Assembly: GCA_045126355.1 (NCBI GenBank)
Contig: JBGVOE010000002.1
Location: 1-53,134, forward strand
DNA: 53,134 nucleotides
Direction: 5' to 3'
Source of the DNA: CAZSIA01 sp045126355
Lineage (GTDB): Bacteria > Bacillota_I > Bacilli_A > Acholeplasmatales > Anaeroplasmataceae
Shown here: positions 1-9,053 of the stretch, piece by piece
Layout of the letters: each line of letters starts with the position of its first letter
Numbering within the stretch: position 1 is the stretch's first letter
Program-made: the position numbers and the translations under genes
Notes under the pieces: model-generated
What the model was told of the DNA's origin: nothing
Seen by the model: the letters and a program-made list of their open reading frames with translations, nothing else
Database searches by the model: none

Positions 1-135
1 CAAGGATCCCTTCAAGGGATAAGCCAGAGTGAAAATTGCGGTTGTCAGCCGCTATTGATGACCCTTGAGGGTCGTCGAAAGGTAAAAGCCCTTATAGGGT
101 AGCGTAAAAACCGCGCGTTTTACGTGCGGATTGTT
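1..135. ncRNA. Structured RNA or mobile-element end (candidate), truncated by window start
   Basis: This stretch is clearly richer in G+C than its surroundings and is a chain of hairpins: 6-11 with 15-20, 38-41 with 49-52, 57-64 with 69-76 (eight pairs), 88-92 with 96-100, then two mutually exclusive stems, 103-109 with 118-124 and 111-117 with 123-129. In an A+T-rich genome such a block usually marks a functional RNA. It matches none of RNase P, tmRNA, SRP or 6S RNA that I could recognise. A right-end guide RNA of a TnpB/IscB-type element whose gene lies to the left is one possibility, but the hallmark seen in the 14404-14572 element is absent. Strand and 5' end are undetermined. Confidence 0.4.
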
Positions 136-140
136 ATTTT

Positions 141-180
141 ATTCTACTTCAAGTAGAGTAAATTTAATATCTAGTAGAAT
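141..180. repeat. Inverted repeat upstream of the hemolysin III gene
   Basis: ATTCTACT (141-148) is the exact reverse complement of AGTAGAAT (173-180), and a smaller stem TCTAC/GTAGA (143-157) competes with its left arm. It could be a weak terminator for the preceding RNA or part of the 5' leader of the next gene. The rest of 181-266 is A+T-rich with no feature I can support apart from the AGGTGAT ribosome binding site. Confidence 0.3.
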
Positions 181-266
181 CACAAATTTAGCTCTATTTT
201 ATTTATCTTTAATGGTAGGTTTAATATTTACTATTTTAAAAATAAAATATACTTAGGTGATCGATT

Positions 267-971
267 ATGAAATATGATATTTTGATAAAAGAGGAAGTAT
301 TAAACTTACCTCTATCTAAAAAAGAGTATAAAAGAAAATTAAATGATGTGCCTGATAGACTCCTTTTAGAGGAAATAGGTAATTCAATAACACATGGAGT
401 AGGATTCTTGATTGCAATTTTTATGTTTATTTTAATGTTACTTAACTCTAATAATACACTAAAAATAACATCTTCAATAGTTTATGGAGTTAGTATGATT
501 ATTCTTATGGGAATGAGCTCTTTATATCATGCATTTCCAAATAAAAGTAGAGTAAAAAGACTATTTCGTAGATTTGATTATAGTTCAATTTATTTGCTGA
601 TTGGTGGAACATACGCGCCAATACTTTTATTACTAACAGGTGGTATAATTGGTAATATTGTATTTATTTCTCAGTGGCTTTTAATTAGTGTTGGAATTAC
701 TTTTATTTCAATCTTTGGACCTGGAAGATTAAAATTACTTCATTATAGTTTGTATTTTATAATTGGATGGGGCTCATCTTTCTTTGTTCCTTTATTTAAT
801 GGTAATAATAATCAACTTTGTTTTTGGATTGCGTTAGGAGGAATTATATATACACTAGGAATGATACCATTTTGTATAAAGAAGAGTAATTGTGCTCATT
901 TTATCTGGCATTTCTTTGTTTTATTTGGTTGTATCTGTCAATGGGTTGGAATTTATAGCTATTTATATTAA
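267..971 (+). CDS. Hemolysin III family (TrhA/YqfA-like) membrane protein
   Basis: The 234-residue protein is almost entirely hydrophobic with about seven membrane segments, the usual size and topology of the HlyIII/PAQR family. Family hallmarks are visible: an N-terminal E-x5-H around residues 36-43, SSLYH near 84-88, and the C-terminal H-x3-H (H211, H215) that in PAQR proteins forms a metal site inside the membrane. Bacterial members are linked to membrane-energetics homeostasis; the name hemolysin is historical. The ATG follows an AGGTGAT ribosome binding site. The gene stands alone, with a terminator after it. Family assignment is firm; the physiological role is inference. Confidence 0.85.
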   Translation: MKYDILIKEEVLNLPLSKKEYKRKLNDVPDRLLLEEIGNSITHGVGFLIAIFMFILMLLNSNNTLKITSSIVYGVSMIILMGMSSLYHAFPNKSRVKRLFRRFDYSSIYLLIGGTYAPILLLLTGGIIGNIVFISQWLLISVGITFISIFGPGRLKLLHYSLYFIIGWGSSFFVPLFNGNNNQLCFWIALGGIIYTLGMIPFCIKKSNCAHFIWHFFVLFGCICQWVGIYSYLY

Positions 972-1018
972 TTGATTGAACTAGTAATTGATTGGTGGTA
1001 AAATTTTTATAAGATAAT

Positions 1019-1043
1019 TAACGTATCTTTAAGATACGTTTTT
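1019..1043 (+). terminator. Intrinsic terminator after the hemolysin III gene
   Basis: An ACGTATC stem with GATACGT, loop TTTAA, followed by TTTTT. It lies between the hlyIII stop and the ribosome binding site of the phosphatase gene. Confidence 0.7.
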
Positions 1044-1060
1044 AATTGGAGGGAAATAGT

Positions 1061-1531
1061 ATGAAAGTAATCTTTTTATGTCATGGAAATATTTGTCGTT
1101 CGCCAATGGCTGAATATATTTTTAAATATTTAGTAGAGAAAAATAATGTTAGTCATTTATTTGAAATATCATCACGTGCTACAAGTAGTGAAGAATATAT
1201 GAACGATATTTATCCACCTGCAAAAAATGTTTTAAGAAAAAATAGTATTCCTTTTAGTATTCATCATGCAAGAAAAATAACTATTGATGAATATAATGAG
1301 GCAAACTATGTATTAGCAATGGAAGAATATAATATTTCGAATTTAAAAAGAATTGTTGGTCATATTGATAATAACAAGGTTTTTTTACTTCGAAGTTGGA
1401 GTAATCCTAAATCAAATATTTCAGATCCATGGTATAACGGAAAGTTTGATTTGGTATTTGATGAAATTTATGAAGGATGTTATGACTTTTTAAATTATAT
1501 ATTAAAAGAATTAGATTGTTTTTCATATTAA
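1061..1531 (+). CDS. Low-molecular-weight protein-tyrosine-phosphatase
   Basis: A 156-residue cytosolic enzyme hydrolysing phosphotyrosine. The P-loop C-x5-R is at the extreme N-terminus (C7 to R13, CHGNICRS) and the general-acid loop is DPWY (D122), both as in YfkJ/Wzb-type phosphatases; length is normal. The ATG at 1061 was chosen because GGAGGG (1048-1053) lies at proper spacing, while the TTG at 1046 overlaps that site. The adjacent gmk-like gene may be co-transcribed (38-base gap). No partner tyrosine kinase is visible here, so the substrate is unknown. Confidence 0.9.
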   Translation: MKVIFLCHGNICRSPMAEYIFKYLVEKNNVSHLFEISSRATSSEEYMNDIYPPAKNVLRKNSIPFSIHHARKITIDEYNEANYVLAMEEYNISNLKRIVGHIDNNKVFLLRSWSNPKSNISDPWYNGKFDLVFDEIYEGCYDFLNYILKELDCFSY

Positions 1532-1569
1532 AATATAATATAATTTTAATATTGAAAGGATGAGGGATA

Positions 1570-2118
1570 ATGTTAGTATTAGTAGGTCCTAGCGCTAGTG
1601 GGAAAAGCGCAATTGTAAAAGAATTAATGGCTAATTATGGTATGGAAAAATTTATTACTTGTACAACAAGAGAAAAAAGAGTTGGAGAAATTGATGGAGT
1701 TGACTATTATTTTTTTACTTTAGATGAATTTTCTACTCGTTTTGCAAATGATGAATTTATTGAAACTGTTTTTTATAATGGAAATTATTACGGAACTCTT
1801 AAAAAAGAAGCTAGTGATAATAAAGTTGTAATTTTAGAACCTCAAGGATTAAATAATTTTCTTAAAGTATTAGATAATGTATTTGCGGTTTATTTACAAA
1901 CAGAAGAAGCTGTGTTAAAGGAAAGAATGATTAGTCGTGGAGATTCGATGTTAGAAGTTATGAAACGTTTAGAAAATGATCGCATTTTATTTAGTGAAGA
2001 ACAATTAGCTAAAATTGATTACACAATTAATACTACACACCTTTCAGTTAGTGAAATTGCATCAAAAATTTATAACAAATATAAAGAATATTCGCAAGGT
2101 ATGATTTCTTTATTTTAA
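1570..2118 (+). CDS. gmk: Guanylate kinase
   Basis: Phosphorylates GMP to GDP. Residues 6-13 form the P-loop GPSASGKS, and residues 31-47 carry the GMP-binding pattern TTREKRVGEIDGVDYYF typical of guanylate kinases. At 182 residues it is slightly shorter than the usual 190-210. The P-loop has Ala and Ser where most Gmk have GSGKG/T, so this could be a second, specialised copy. Its isolation from the usual yloC-gmk-rpoZ neighbourhood also allows that. Start is supported by the upstream GGATGAGGGA purine tract. Confidence 0.8.
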   Translation: MLVLVGPSASGKSAIVKELMANYGMEKFITCTTREKRVGEIDGVDYYFFTLDEFSTRFANDEFIETVFYNGNYYGTLKKEASDNKVVILEPQGLNNFLKVLDNVFAVYLQTEEAVLKERMISRGDSMLEVMKRLENDRILFSEEQLAKIDYTINTTHLSVSEIASKIYNKYKEYSQGMISLF

Positions 2119-2133
2119 AGGGAGTTTTAAATC

Positions 2134-3492
2134 ATGTTTAAGATGTTAAAGGATAAAGAGTTTTTAAAAAAGTTCTTTAAAATATCTTTTCCTGTAATGA
2201 TACATTCACTACTATTATTCATTGTAGGTTTTGTCGATAATTTAATGGTAAGTAGTATTTCAAATGAGGCTGTAAGTGCGGTATATGCAGTTACACAAGC
2301 TACATACATTTTAATGATTGCGGCATACGGTGTAATTATTGGTGCGGGTGTATTTATTCAACAATTTAATGGAGCAAAAGATGAAGGAAGTTTAAAACAA
2401 GCATTTTGTTATAAGATAATAATTATGTTAATCTTTATGGCTATCTTTATAACCTTGTATTATATCTTTGGTCATCATTTAGTTTATTTTTATTGTCATA
2501 GTGACGCAAATAGCGCTACTATTTATGAATTAGGAAAAGATTATTTATATTTAATAATTTTAAGTTATATACCATTTTGCCTATCAATTATTTATACAAC
2601 TACTGTTAGAGAAGTTGGTCATACAAAATATGCACTTTATGCAGGGGTGGCTGCATTAATTGCTAATATTATCTTAAATGCTATTTTCATTTATGGATTT
2701 AATATGGGAGTAGTTGGAGCAGCGCTGGGAACAGTAGTAGCTAGAATTATTGAATTATTTGTAATAGTATTTATATCTCATAAGAAGAAGTTTAGTTTCT
2801 GTCATAATTTATTTAAAACATTTAAGATTGAAAAGGATTTAGCTATTAAAATTACTAAAAAAGGTATTGTATTTTTAGCTAATGAATTATTTTGGGTTAT
2901 TGGTATGACATTACTTTCATTATCATATGCTCAAAGGGAAAATGTCTTATCAGCATTATCAGTTGTGAATTCTATTGGTAATATATTTAATATTTTATTC
3001 CAAGGATTATCAATTGGTATAGGTGTAATGGTAGGTAGTTATTTAGGTGAAAATAAATTTGCTGAAGCAAAAGATTATGCTAAAAAGGTATATTGGTTAG
3101 GCTTTTTAGCATCAGTTGTATTTGGAATTTTAATAATAATTTTCTCACCAGTAATACCTTATATGTTTAAAGAAGTTACTTTAGATCAAAAACATATAGC
3201 TAGCGAGATGTTAGTTGCTTATGGGTTATTGATGTGGGGAAGTTGTCTATATTGTTGCTGTTATGTAACACTTAAAACAGGTGGAGAAGCAACAACAACA
3301 TTCTTTATAGATTCAGGATTAATGTGGGGAATAGCTGTTCCTGTTGCCTGGTGTTTAGTTTTATTTACTGATGTTTCACTACTATATATCTATGCTACTA
3401 TTGTTGGTATAGATATCTTGAAATTTTTAGTAAGTTATTATTTTGTAAAAAAAGATAAATGGGTTAAAAATTTAACTTTATCTAATGAATAG
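2134..3492 (+). CDS. MATE family multidrug/cation efflux transporter
   Basis: 452 residues with twelve predicted membrane helices in two homologous halves, as in NorM/DinF-type MATE exporters that use Na+ or H+ gradients. The N-terminal half has the family pattern PVMIHSLLLFIVGFVDNLMV and the Q-Q-x-N-G-A-K segment near residue 75. It follows gmk by 15 bases. Its TAG stop (3490-3492) overlaps the AGGAGG ribosome binding site of asnA (3491-3496), so the two are probably translationally coupled. Substrate cannot be told from sequence. Confidence 0.88.
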   Translation: MFKMLKDKEFLKKFFKISFPVMIHSLLLFIVGFVDNLMVSSISNEAVSAVYAVTQATYILMIAAYGVIIGAGVFIQQFNGAKDEGSLKQAFCYKIIIMLIFMAIFITLYYIFGHHLVYFYCHSDANSATIYELGKDYLYLIILSYIPFCLSIIYTTTVREVGHTKYALYAGVAALIANIILNAIFIYGFNMGVVGAALGTVVARIIELFVIVFISHKKKFSFCHNLFKTFKIEKDLAIKITKKGIVFLANELFWVIGMTLLSLSYAQRENVLSALSVVNSIGNIFNILFQGLSIGIGVMVGSYLGENKFAEAKDYAKKVYWLGFLASVVFGILIIIFSPVIPYMFKEVTLDQKHIASEMLVAYGLLMWGSCLYCCCYVTLKTGGEATTTFFIDSGLMWGIAVPVAWCLVLFTDVSLLYIYATIVGIDILKFLVSYYFVKKDKWVKNLTLSNE

Positions 3493-3505
3493 GAGGAATT
3501 CTATT

Positions 3506-4489
3506 ATGTATAATAGTGTACTAAATTTACATGATACACAAGTTGCTATTAAATTAATTAAAGATAGTTTTGAGAATAAACTAGCTAAAAAATTAAATTT
3601 AACACGTGTTTCAGCTCCACTTTTTGTATTATCATCTAGTGGTCTTAATGACTATTTAAATGGTTATGAAAGACCTGTTAGTTTTGATGCTTTAAGTTTT
3701 AAAGGTAATGTTGAAATTGTTCAATCACTTGCTAAATGGAAAAGATGTGCTTTAGCTAAATATAATTTTGAACTAGGATATGGTCTATATACAGATATGA
3801 ATGCAATACGTCGTGATGAAGAATTAGATAATATTCACTCTATGTATGTTGACCAATGGGACTGGGAAAAGATTATTTCAAAAGGACAAAGAAAACTTTG
3901 TTATTTAAAATCAACTGTTAAAAAAATCTATAGTGTTATTTTAAGTATTGCTAAAGAAGTTAATAAAGCATATCCTATCTTAACCTATGACTTACCAGAT
4001 GAAATTTGTTTTATTACTACTAAAGAATTAGAAGCAATGTATCCAAATTTAAGTGGTAAAGAAAGAGAAAATGCAATAACAAAAGAAAAGAAAGCAGTCT
4101 TTTTAATGCAAATTGGAGTTCCACTTGTTAGTGGAAAACCACATGATGGAAGAGCGGCTGACTATGATGATTGGCGTTTAAATGGTGATTTATTATTATG
4201 GCATGCTCCACTTAATATGGCGCTAGAGTTATCTAGTATGGGTATTAGAGTTGATGAAGTAGCTTTAGTAAAACAATTAGAAGCAAAAAATGAATTATAT
4301 AAATTAGAAAATGATTATTGTAAATCTTTAATTAATAAAGAATTACCTTATACAATAGGTGGAGGAATTGGACAATCAAGATTATGTATGTATTTCTTAA
4401 AGAAAGTACATATTGGTGAAGTTCAAGCTTCACTTTGGCCAAATGAGATGGTTAAAAAAATGGAAGAAGAAAACGTAATTCTTTTATAA
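3506..4489 (+). CDS. asnA: Aspartate--ammonia ligase (asparagine synthetase A)
   Basis: 327 residues, close to the 330 of E. coli AsnA. Makes asparagine from aspartate, ammonia and ATP. The sequence is conserved across the class II synthetase-like fold: VSAPLFV near residue 35, an N-terminal block NRRDEELDNIHS-type motif (here AIRRDEELD), DQWDWE, and the C-terminal GGGIGQSRLCM motif 3. Start ATG at 3506 has AGGAGGAATT (3491-3500) just upstream. Ammonia-dependent AsnA, as opposed to glutamine-dependent AsnB, is typical of lactic-type and host-associated Firmicutes. Confidence 0.95.
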   Translation: MYNSVLNLHDTQVAIKLIKDSFENKLAKKLNLTRVSAPLFVLSSSGLNDYLNGYERPVSFDALSFKGNVEIVQSLAKWKRCALAKYNFELGYGLYTDMNAIRRDEELDNIHSMYVDQWDWEKIISKGQRKLCYLKSTVKKIYSVILSIAKEVNKAYPILTYDLPDEICFITTKELEAMYPNLSGKERENAITKEKKAVFLMQIGVPLVSGKPHDGRAADYDDWRLNGDLLLWHAPLNMALELSSMGIRVDEVALVKQLEAKNELYKLENDYCKSLINKELPYTIGGGIGQSRLCMYFLKKVHIGEVQASLWPNEMVKKMEEENVILL

Positions 4490-4504
4490 GGAGGTGAAGT
4501 TTAA

Positions 4505-5350
4505 ATGCAAAATAAAGTATTAGCTATTAATGATATATCTTGTGTTGGTAGATGTTCACTGACTGTTGCATTACCAATAATTAGTAGTTGTGGTATTGAA
4601 TGTTCAATAATGCCAACTGCTATTTTAAGTACTCATACTGGTGGATTTAGTGGATATACATTTACTGATTTTACTAATCAAATGTTAGATATTGCAAATC
4701 ACTGGAAAAGTTTAAATTTAAATTTTGATTCTATATATACAGGATTTTTAGGTTCAAAAGAACAAATTGATATCGTTAAGAAAATTGTTAATATGTTTAA
4801 AAATACAGATACTAAAGTAATCGTTGATCCAGCTATGGCTGATAATGGAAGTATGTATAGTATCTTTGATTTAGAATTTGCTAGTGAAATGAAGAAGTTA
4901 TGTATAGGTGCGGATGTAATTGTTCCTAATATCACTGAAGCTTGTTTCTTAACTGGAGTAAAATATCAAAAAGCCCCTCATAGTAAAGAATTTATTGATA
5001 CATTAATTTTTGAATTAGGAAAGTTAGATATTAAATCATTAGTTTTAACAGGTGTTAGTTATGATGAGAGTAGTTTAGGTTCTGTAACTTATGATTACTT
5101 AACTAATACTTACAACTACTATAAAAGAGAAATAATACCTGAGTATTTCCATGGGACAGGTGATTGTTTTGCAAGTGCATTAACTGCCGCAATTACAAAA
5201 GGTAAATCGACTATAGAAGCTAACAAAATTGCTGTAGATTTTACAGTTAATAGTATTTTAGAAACAATCAAATATCCTGATATTGATAAAAAATATGGAG
5301 TTAATTTTGAAGAGGCTTTAGAAAGCTTGATTTGTGAAATGAAAAAGTAG
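4505..5350 (+). CDS. pdxK: Pyridoxal/pyridoxamine kinase (PfkB/ThiD-type ribokinase fold)
   Basis: 281 residues of the PdxK/PdxY group, which phosphorylates vitamin B6 vitamers to pyridoxal phosphate. It starts with AINDISCVGRCSL, contains a THTGGF substrate loop near residues 45-50, VDPAMADNG in the middle, and the catalytic HGTGDCF (Asp in the GTGD anion hole) near 216-222. It follows asnA by 15 bases behind an AAGGAGGTGA site. A ThiD-like hydroxymethylpyrimidine kinase is the main alternative, but the N-terminal pattern favours B6. There is no thi gene nearby. Confidence 0.82.
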   Translation: MQNKVLAINDISCVGRCSLTVALPIISSCGIECSIMPTAILSTHTGGFSGYTFTDFTNQMLDIANHWKSLNLNFDSIYTGFLGSKEQIDIVKKIVNMFKNTDTKVIVDPAMADNGSMYSIFDLEFASEMKKLCIGADVIVPNITEACFLTGVKYQKAPHSKEFIDTLIFELGKLDIKSLVLTGVSYDESSLGSVTYDYLTNTYNYYKREIIPEYFHGTGDCFASALTAAITKGKSTIEANKIAVDFTVNSILETIKYPDIDKKYGVNFEEALESLICEMKK

Positions 5351-5375
5351 TTTTAAATAATGGGAGATGATATAT

Positions 5376-7160
5376 ATGCTTACGGGAAAGTATATAAACA
5401 AATATTATCTTAAATATGCTTTATTTTTTATAATTGGTGTAGTTGCACTTATTGCTGTTGACTATTTCCAATTAGAAATTCCAAAGTTTTTAGGTAATAT
5501 TGTAGATGCAATAAAAAATGGAGAACAATTAGATGTTACTAAAATTGTTATTGATTTAGTAGTAATTGGGGTAGTAATGTGTGTTGGGCGTATTACATGG
5601 CGCTTAGCTTTACTAATTACATCTCAAAAAATTGAAAGTGGAATTAGACGTGAGATGTTTGAAAAGAGTGAACGCCTATCACAAAAATTCTATCATGAAA
5701 ATAAAGTCGGAACTGTTATGGCTTGGTATACTAATGACTTAGAAACAATCCAAGAATACTTTGGATGGGGTTCTATTATGTTAGTAGATGCTGTATTTAT
5801 GTCTTTATTAGTAATATTTAAAATGGTTGGACTTGATTGGACATTATCAATGGTTACAGCTATTCCAATTATCTTAATAGTTGTATGGGGTGGCTTAGTT
5901 GAAAAGTTTATGGCAATGAAATGGGATAAACGTCAACAAGCATTTGATAGCCTATATGATTTTACACAAGAAAACTTTACTGGTATTAGAGTAATTAAAG
6001 CCTTTGTTAAAGAAAATCAAGAAATCAAAGCTTTCGCTAAAATAGCTAAGAAAAATAAAGATGTTAATGTAGATTTTGTAAAGACAAGTGTATTATTTGA
6101 CGTTTTAATTGAGCTTATCTGTTCACTAGTATTTGCGATTTTATTAGGTGTTGGTGGATACTTTGTATACTGTTTAAGTATGGATGCACCTATAATCTTA
6201 TTCGGTGCAAAAATCGAACTTACAGCTGGTAAATTAGTAGAGTTTGTTGGTTATTTTGAAAATCTTATTTGGCCACTTATCGCAATGGGGCAAATAATTT
6301 CAATGCGTTCTAGAGCTAAATCTTCATTAAAACGTATTACAGAATTCTTAGATCAAGAAGAAGATGTTAAAAATCCAGAAAACGCTCATGTCCTAACAGA
6401 TGTAGCTGGTAGAATTACATTTAAAAACTTCTCATTTATGTATCCTGATGGTACAGCTAATTCATTAGAAGGTGTTTCATTTGAAATAGCTCCAGGTGAA
6501 ATAGTTGGTATTGTAGGTAAAATTGGTAGTGGTAAAACTACTTTAGTAAATTCTTTACTTCGTTTATATAATGTAGAAGAAGGTACTTTATTTATTGATG
6601 GACATGATATTATGCAATGTGATATCGCCAGTGTAAGAGAAGCTATTAGTTATGTTCCTCAAGATAATTTCTTATTTAGTGATAAAGTTAGAAATAATAT
6701 TGCCTTCTCTAATATTGCTTTAGAACATGAAAAAGTTGAAATGGCTGCTAAATTTGCTGCAGTCCATGATAATATTATTGGCTTTAGTGAAGGTTATGAC
6801 ACTATTAGTGGTGAACGTGGTGTTACATTATCAGGTGGACAAAAACAAAGAGTTAGTATCGCACGTGCCTATATTAAAGAAGCGCCTATTATGATTATGG
6901 ATGACAGTGTTAGTGCGGTCGATGTTAAAACAGAAGAAACGATTTTAAATAACATTAAAGAAAAGCGTCATAATAAGACTACATTAGTTATCGCTTCAAG
7001 GGTTTCTACTGTAATGCATATGGATAAAATTATTGTTTTAAATGATGGTAAATTAGATGCTTTTGGTACTCATGAAGAGTTATTAAAGACAAGCGAAATA
7101 TATCAAAGAATGGTATTCCTTCAAAAACTTGAAAAAGAAGTGGAAGGAGGTGCTAACTAA
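5376..7160 (+). CDS. ABC exporter subunit 1 (half-transporter with the degenerate ATP site)
   Basis: 594-residue fusion of a six-helix exporter domain and an ATPase domain. Walker A GKIGSGKTT is near residue 381, the canonical signature LSGGQ near 485, and Walker B IMIMDD near 508. The catalytic Glu after Walker B is Asp, and the switch His (normally AHRLST) is Ser (ASRVST). These are the substitutions expected of one half of a heterodimeric exporter. ATG 5376 is preferred over 5367 because GGGAG lies nine bases upstream of 5376 and abuts 5367. It pairs with the next gene, overlapping it by one base. Substrate (drug, lipid or peptide) unknown. Confidence 0.9.
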   Translation: MLTGKYINKYYLKYALFFIIGVVALIAVDYFQLEIPKFLGNIVDAIKNGEQLDVTKIVIDLVVIGVVMCVGRITWRLALLITSQKIESGIRREMFEKSERLSQKFYHENKVGTVMAWYTNDLETIQEYFGWGSIMLVDAVFMSLLVIFKMVGLDWTLSMVTAIPIILIVVWGGLVEKFMAMKWDKRQQAFDSLYDFTQENFTGIRVIKAFVKENQEIKAFAKIAKKNKDVNVDFVKTSVLFDVLIELICSLVFAILLGVGGYFVYCLSMDAPIILFGAKIELTAGKLVEFVGYFENLIWPLIAMGQIISMRSRAKSSLKRITEFLDQEEDVKNPENAHVLTDVAGRITFKNFSFMYPDGTANSLEGVSFEIAPGEIVGIVGKIGSGKTTLVNSLLRLYNVEEGTLFIDGHDIMQCDIASVREAISYVPQDNFLFSDKVRNNIAFSNIALEHEKVEMAAKFAAVHDNIIGFSEGYDTISGERGVTLSGGQKQRVSIARAYIKEAPIMIMDDSVSAVDVKTEETILNNIKEKRHNKTTLVIASRVSTVMHMDKIIVLNDGKLDAFGTHEELLKTSEIYQRMVFLQKLEKEVEGGAN

Positions 7161-8929
7161 TGAGTCAAGATGGTGAATTAAGATTAAAAACAGACCGAAA
7201 ACTATCTGCCGGATATATTTTAAAAAGAAATATTAAATATATTAAACCAGAGATTGTTAACTTGATTTTCTCAATGATTTTAATGGTTGTTAGTGTAATA
7301 TTAGGATTATTACTTCCAAATATCATCAAAGAAATTGTTAATGGATTACAAGCAGAAGGTGTAATTAATTATTATAAGATTTTGAATTATGCAATTATAT
7401 ACTTTTTAATCGGACTTATTTCTCAAGCAACACGTTTTATTCAAACAATGATCTTACAACATGCTGGTCAAAGAATTGTTTATGATATGCGTACTGAAGT
7501 TTTCACTCATATTGAAAACATGAGTCAAAATCAATTTAATGAAATGCCAGTAGGTTCATTAGTTACACGTGTGGCATCTTATACAGCAAACATGAGTGAT
7601 TTATTTACTAATACAATTGTAAATGTATTAAGAAATTTAATTACGGTTGTTGGTGTGTATGTATTTATGTATTTTATATCAGTTGAGTTATCACTGATTA
7701 TGTTAATCTTTGTTGTTGTTATCTTTGTAACAAGTTTAATCTTTAGTAGAATTGCTAAACGCCTATTCCGTCAAGAACGTGCTTATTTATCAGATTTAAA
7801 TACATTCTTAAATGAAAACTTATCAGGAATGAAATTGATTCAAATCTTTAATCAAGAAGAAAGAAAATTAGCAGAGTTTGACCGTTTGAATGAACAATAC
7901 AGATTAGCTAGAACTAAAGTTACATATGCCTTTGCTATTTATAGACCATTTGTAACCCTACTTTATATCTTAGCAGTAGCAACTACATTTGGAGCAGGTA
8001 TTGCATTAGGACTTGATGGTGGAGATATTGTAGCATTCTATATGTATTTATCTAATTTCTTTAATCCTATTCAAAATTTAGCTGACCAAGTAAATAATAT
8101 TCAAAGAGCATTTACTGCAAGTGAAAGATTAATAAATCTTTTAGATGTTGCTCCTGAAGTATTAGATACACCTGAAGCAATTGAAATGACAGAGTTTAAA
8201 GGACATATTGAATTTAAGAACGTTTGGTTTGCTTATAATGATGAAAGCTGGATTTTAAAAGATGTTTCATTTACAATCAATCCTAGAGAAACTTGTGCTT
8301 TTGTAGGTGCAACAGGTGCTGGTAAAACAACAATTTTAAGTTTAATTGTTCGTAACTATGAAATTCAAAAAGGACAAATTTTAATTGATGGTATTGATAT
8401 TCGTAATATAAAAATTGACTCACTAAGACGTGGAATTGGTCAAATGTTACAAGATGTATTCTTATTTAGTGGTTCAATTAAATCAAATATTACATTACAC
8501 GATGATAATTTTACAGCTGAAGAAATTAAAGAAACATGTGATTATGTAAATGCTTCAAGCTTTATTGATAAGTTAGAACATGGTGTAGAACAAGAAGTAA
8601 TTGAACGTGGTGAAAACTTCTCACAAGGTCAAAGACAATTATTATCATTTGCAAGAACTGTCCTACATAAACCACAAATCTTAATCTTAGATGAGGCAAC
8701 AGCTAATATCGATACTGAAACAGAAGTATTAATTCAAGAGTCTTTAGAAAAGATTAAAAATATCGGTACTATGTTAGTAGTAGCTCATAGATTATCAACA
8801 ATTCAACACGCTGATCAAATCATTGTTTTACAAAATGGTGAAATTATTGAACGTGGTAGACATCAAGAATTGTTAAAAAATAAAGGATATTATTATAAAC
8901 TTTATCAATTACAATTTGAAGAAAAATAA
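7160..8929 (+). CDS. ABC exporter subunit 2 (half-transporter with the catalytic Walker B)
   Basis: 589 residues, exporter membrane domain followed by ATPase. Walker A GATGAGKTT is near residue 382, Walker B ILILDE and the switch His AHRLST are intact, but the signature is FSQGQ instead of LSGGQ. Combined with subunit 1, one composite site (this Walker A/B/His with the partner's LSGGQ) is fully canonical and the other is degenerate. This is the TM287/288 or BmrCD arrangement. Its ATG is within the TAATG overlap with the upstream stop, so translation is coupled. A terminator follows. Confidence 0.9.
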   Translation: MSQDGELRLKTDRKLSAGYILKRNIKYIKPEIVNLIFSMILMVVSVILGLLLPNIIKEIVNGLQAEGVINYYKILNYAIIYFLIGLISQATRFIQTMILQHAGQRIVYDMRTEVFTHIENMSQNQFNEMPVGSLVTRVASYTANMSDLFTNTIVNVLRNLITVVGVYVFMYFISVELSLIMLIFVVVIFVTSLIFSRIAKRLFRQERAYLSDLNTFLNENLSGMKLIQIFNQEERKLAEFDRLNEQYRLARTKVTYAFAIYRPFVTLLYILAVATTFGAGIALGLDGGDIVAFYMYLSNFFNPIQNLADQVNNIQRAFTASERLINLLDVAPEVLDTPEAIEMTEFKGHIEFKNVWFAYNDESWILKDVSFTINPRETCAFVGATGAGKTTILSLIVRNYEIQKGQILIDGIDIRNIKIDSLRRGIGQMLQDVFLFSGSIKSNITLHDDNFTAEEIKETCDYVNASSFIDKLEHGVEQEVIERGENFSQGQRQLLSFARTVLHKPQILILDEATANIDTETEVLIQESLEKIKNIGTMLVVAHRLSTIQHADQIIVLQNGEIIERGRHQELLKNKGYYYKLYQLQFEEK

Positions 8930-8947
8930 TTATATTTTAAATTATTT

Positions 8948-8986
8948 AGAGTATTGAATTTAATTTCAATGCTCTTTTTCTTTTTT
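8948..8986 (+). terminator. Intrinsic terminator after the ABC exporter
   Basis: AGAGTATTGAA pairs with TTCAATGCTCT (one G-U pair), followed by TTTTTCTTTTTT. Confidence 0.85.
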
Positions 8987-9053
8987 CTTAGTATTTTTTT
9001 AATATTTTAACAAAAAATAACTTTGCTTAAATATTAATTAAAAGGAGATTTAT

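Noticed and set aside
1..135. T-box riboswitch (AGGGTAGCG ... ACCGCG resembles AGGGTGGNACCGCG)
   Set aside because: The T-box bulge sequence is not contiguous, no specifier stem or terminator with a T run follows, and the downstream gene is not an amino-acid gene.
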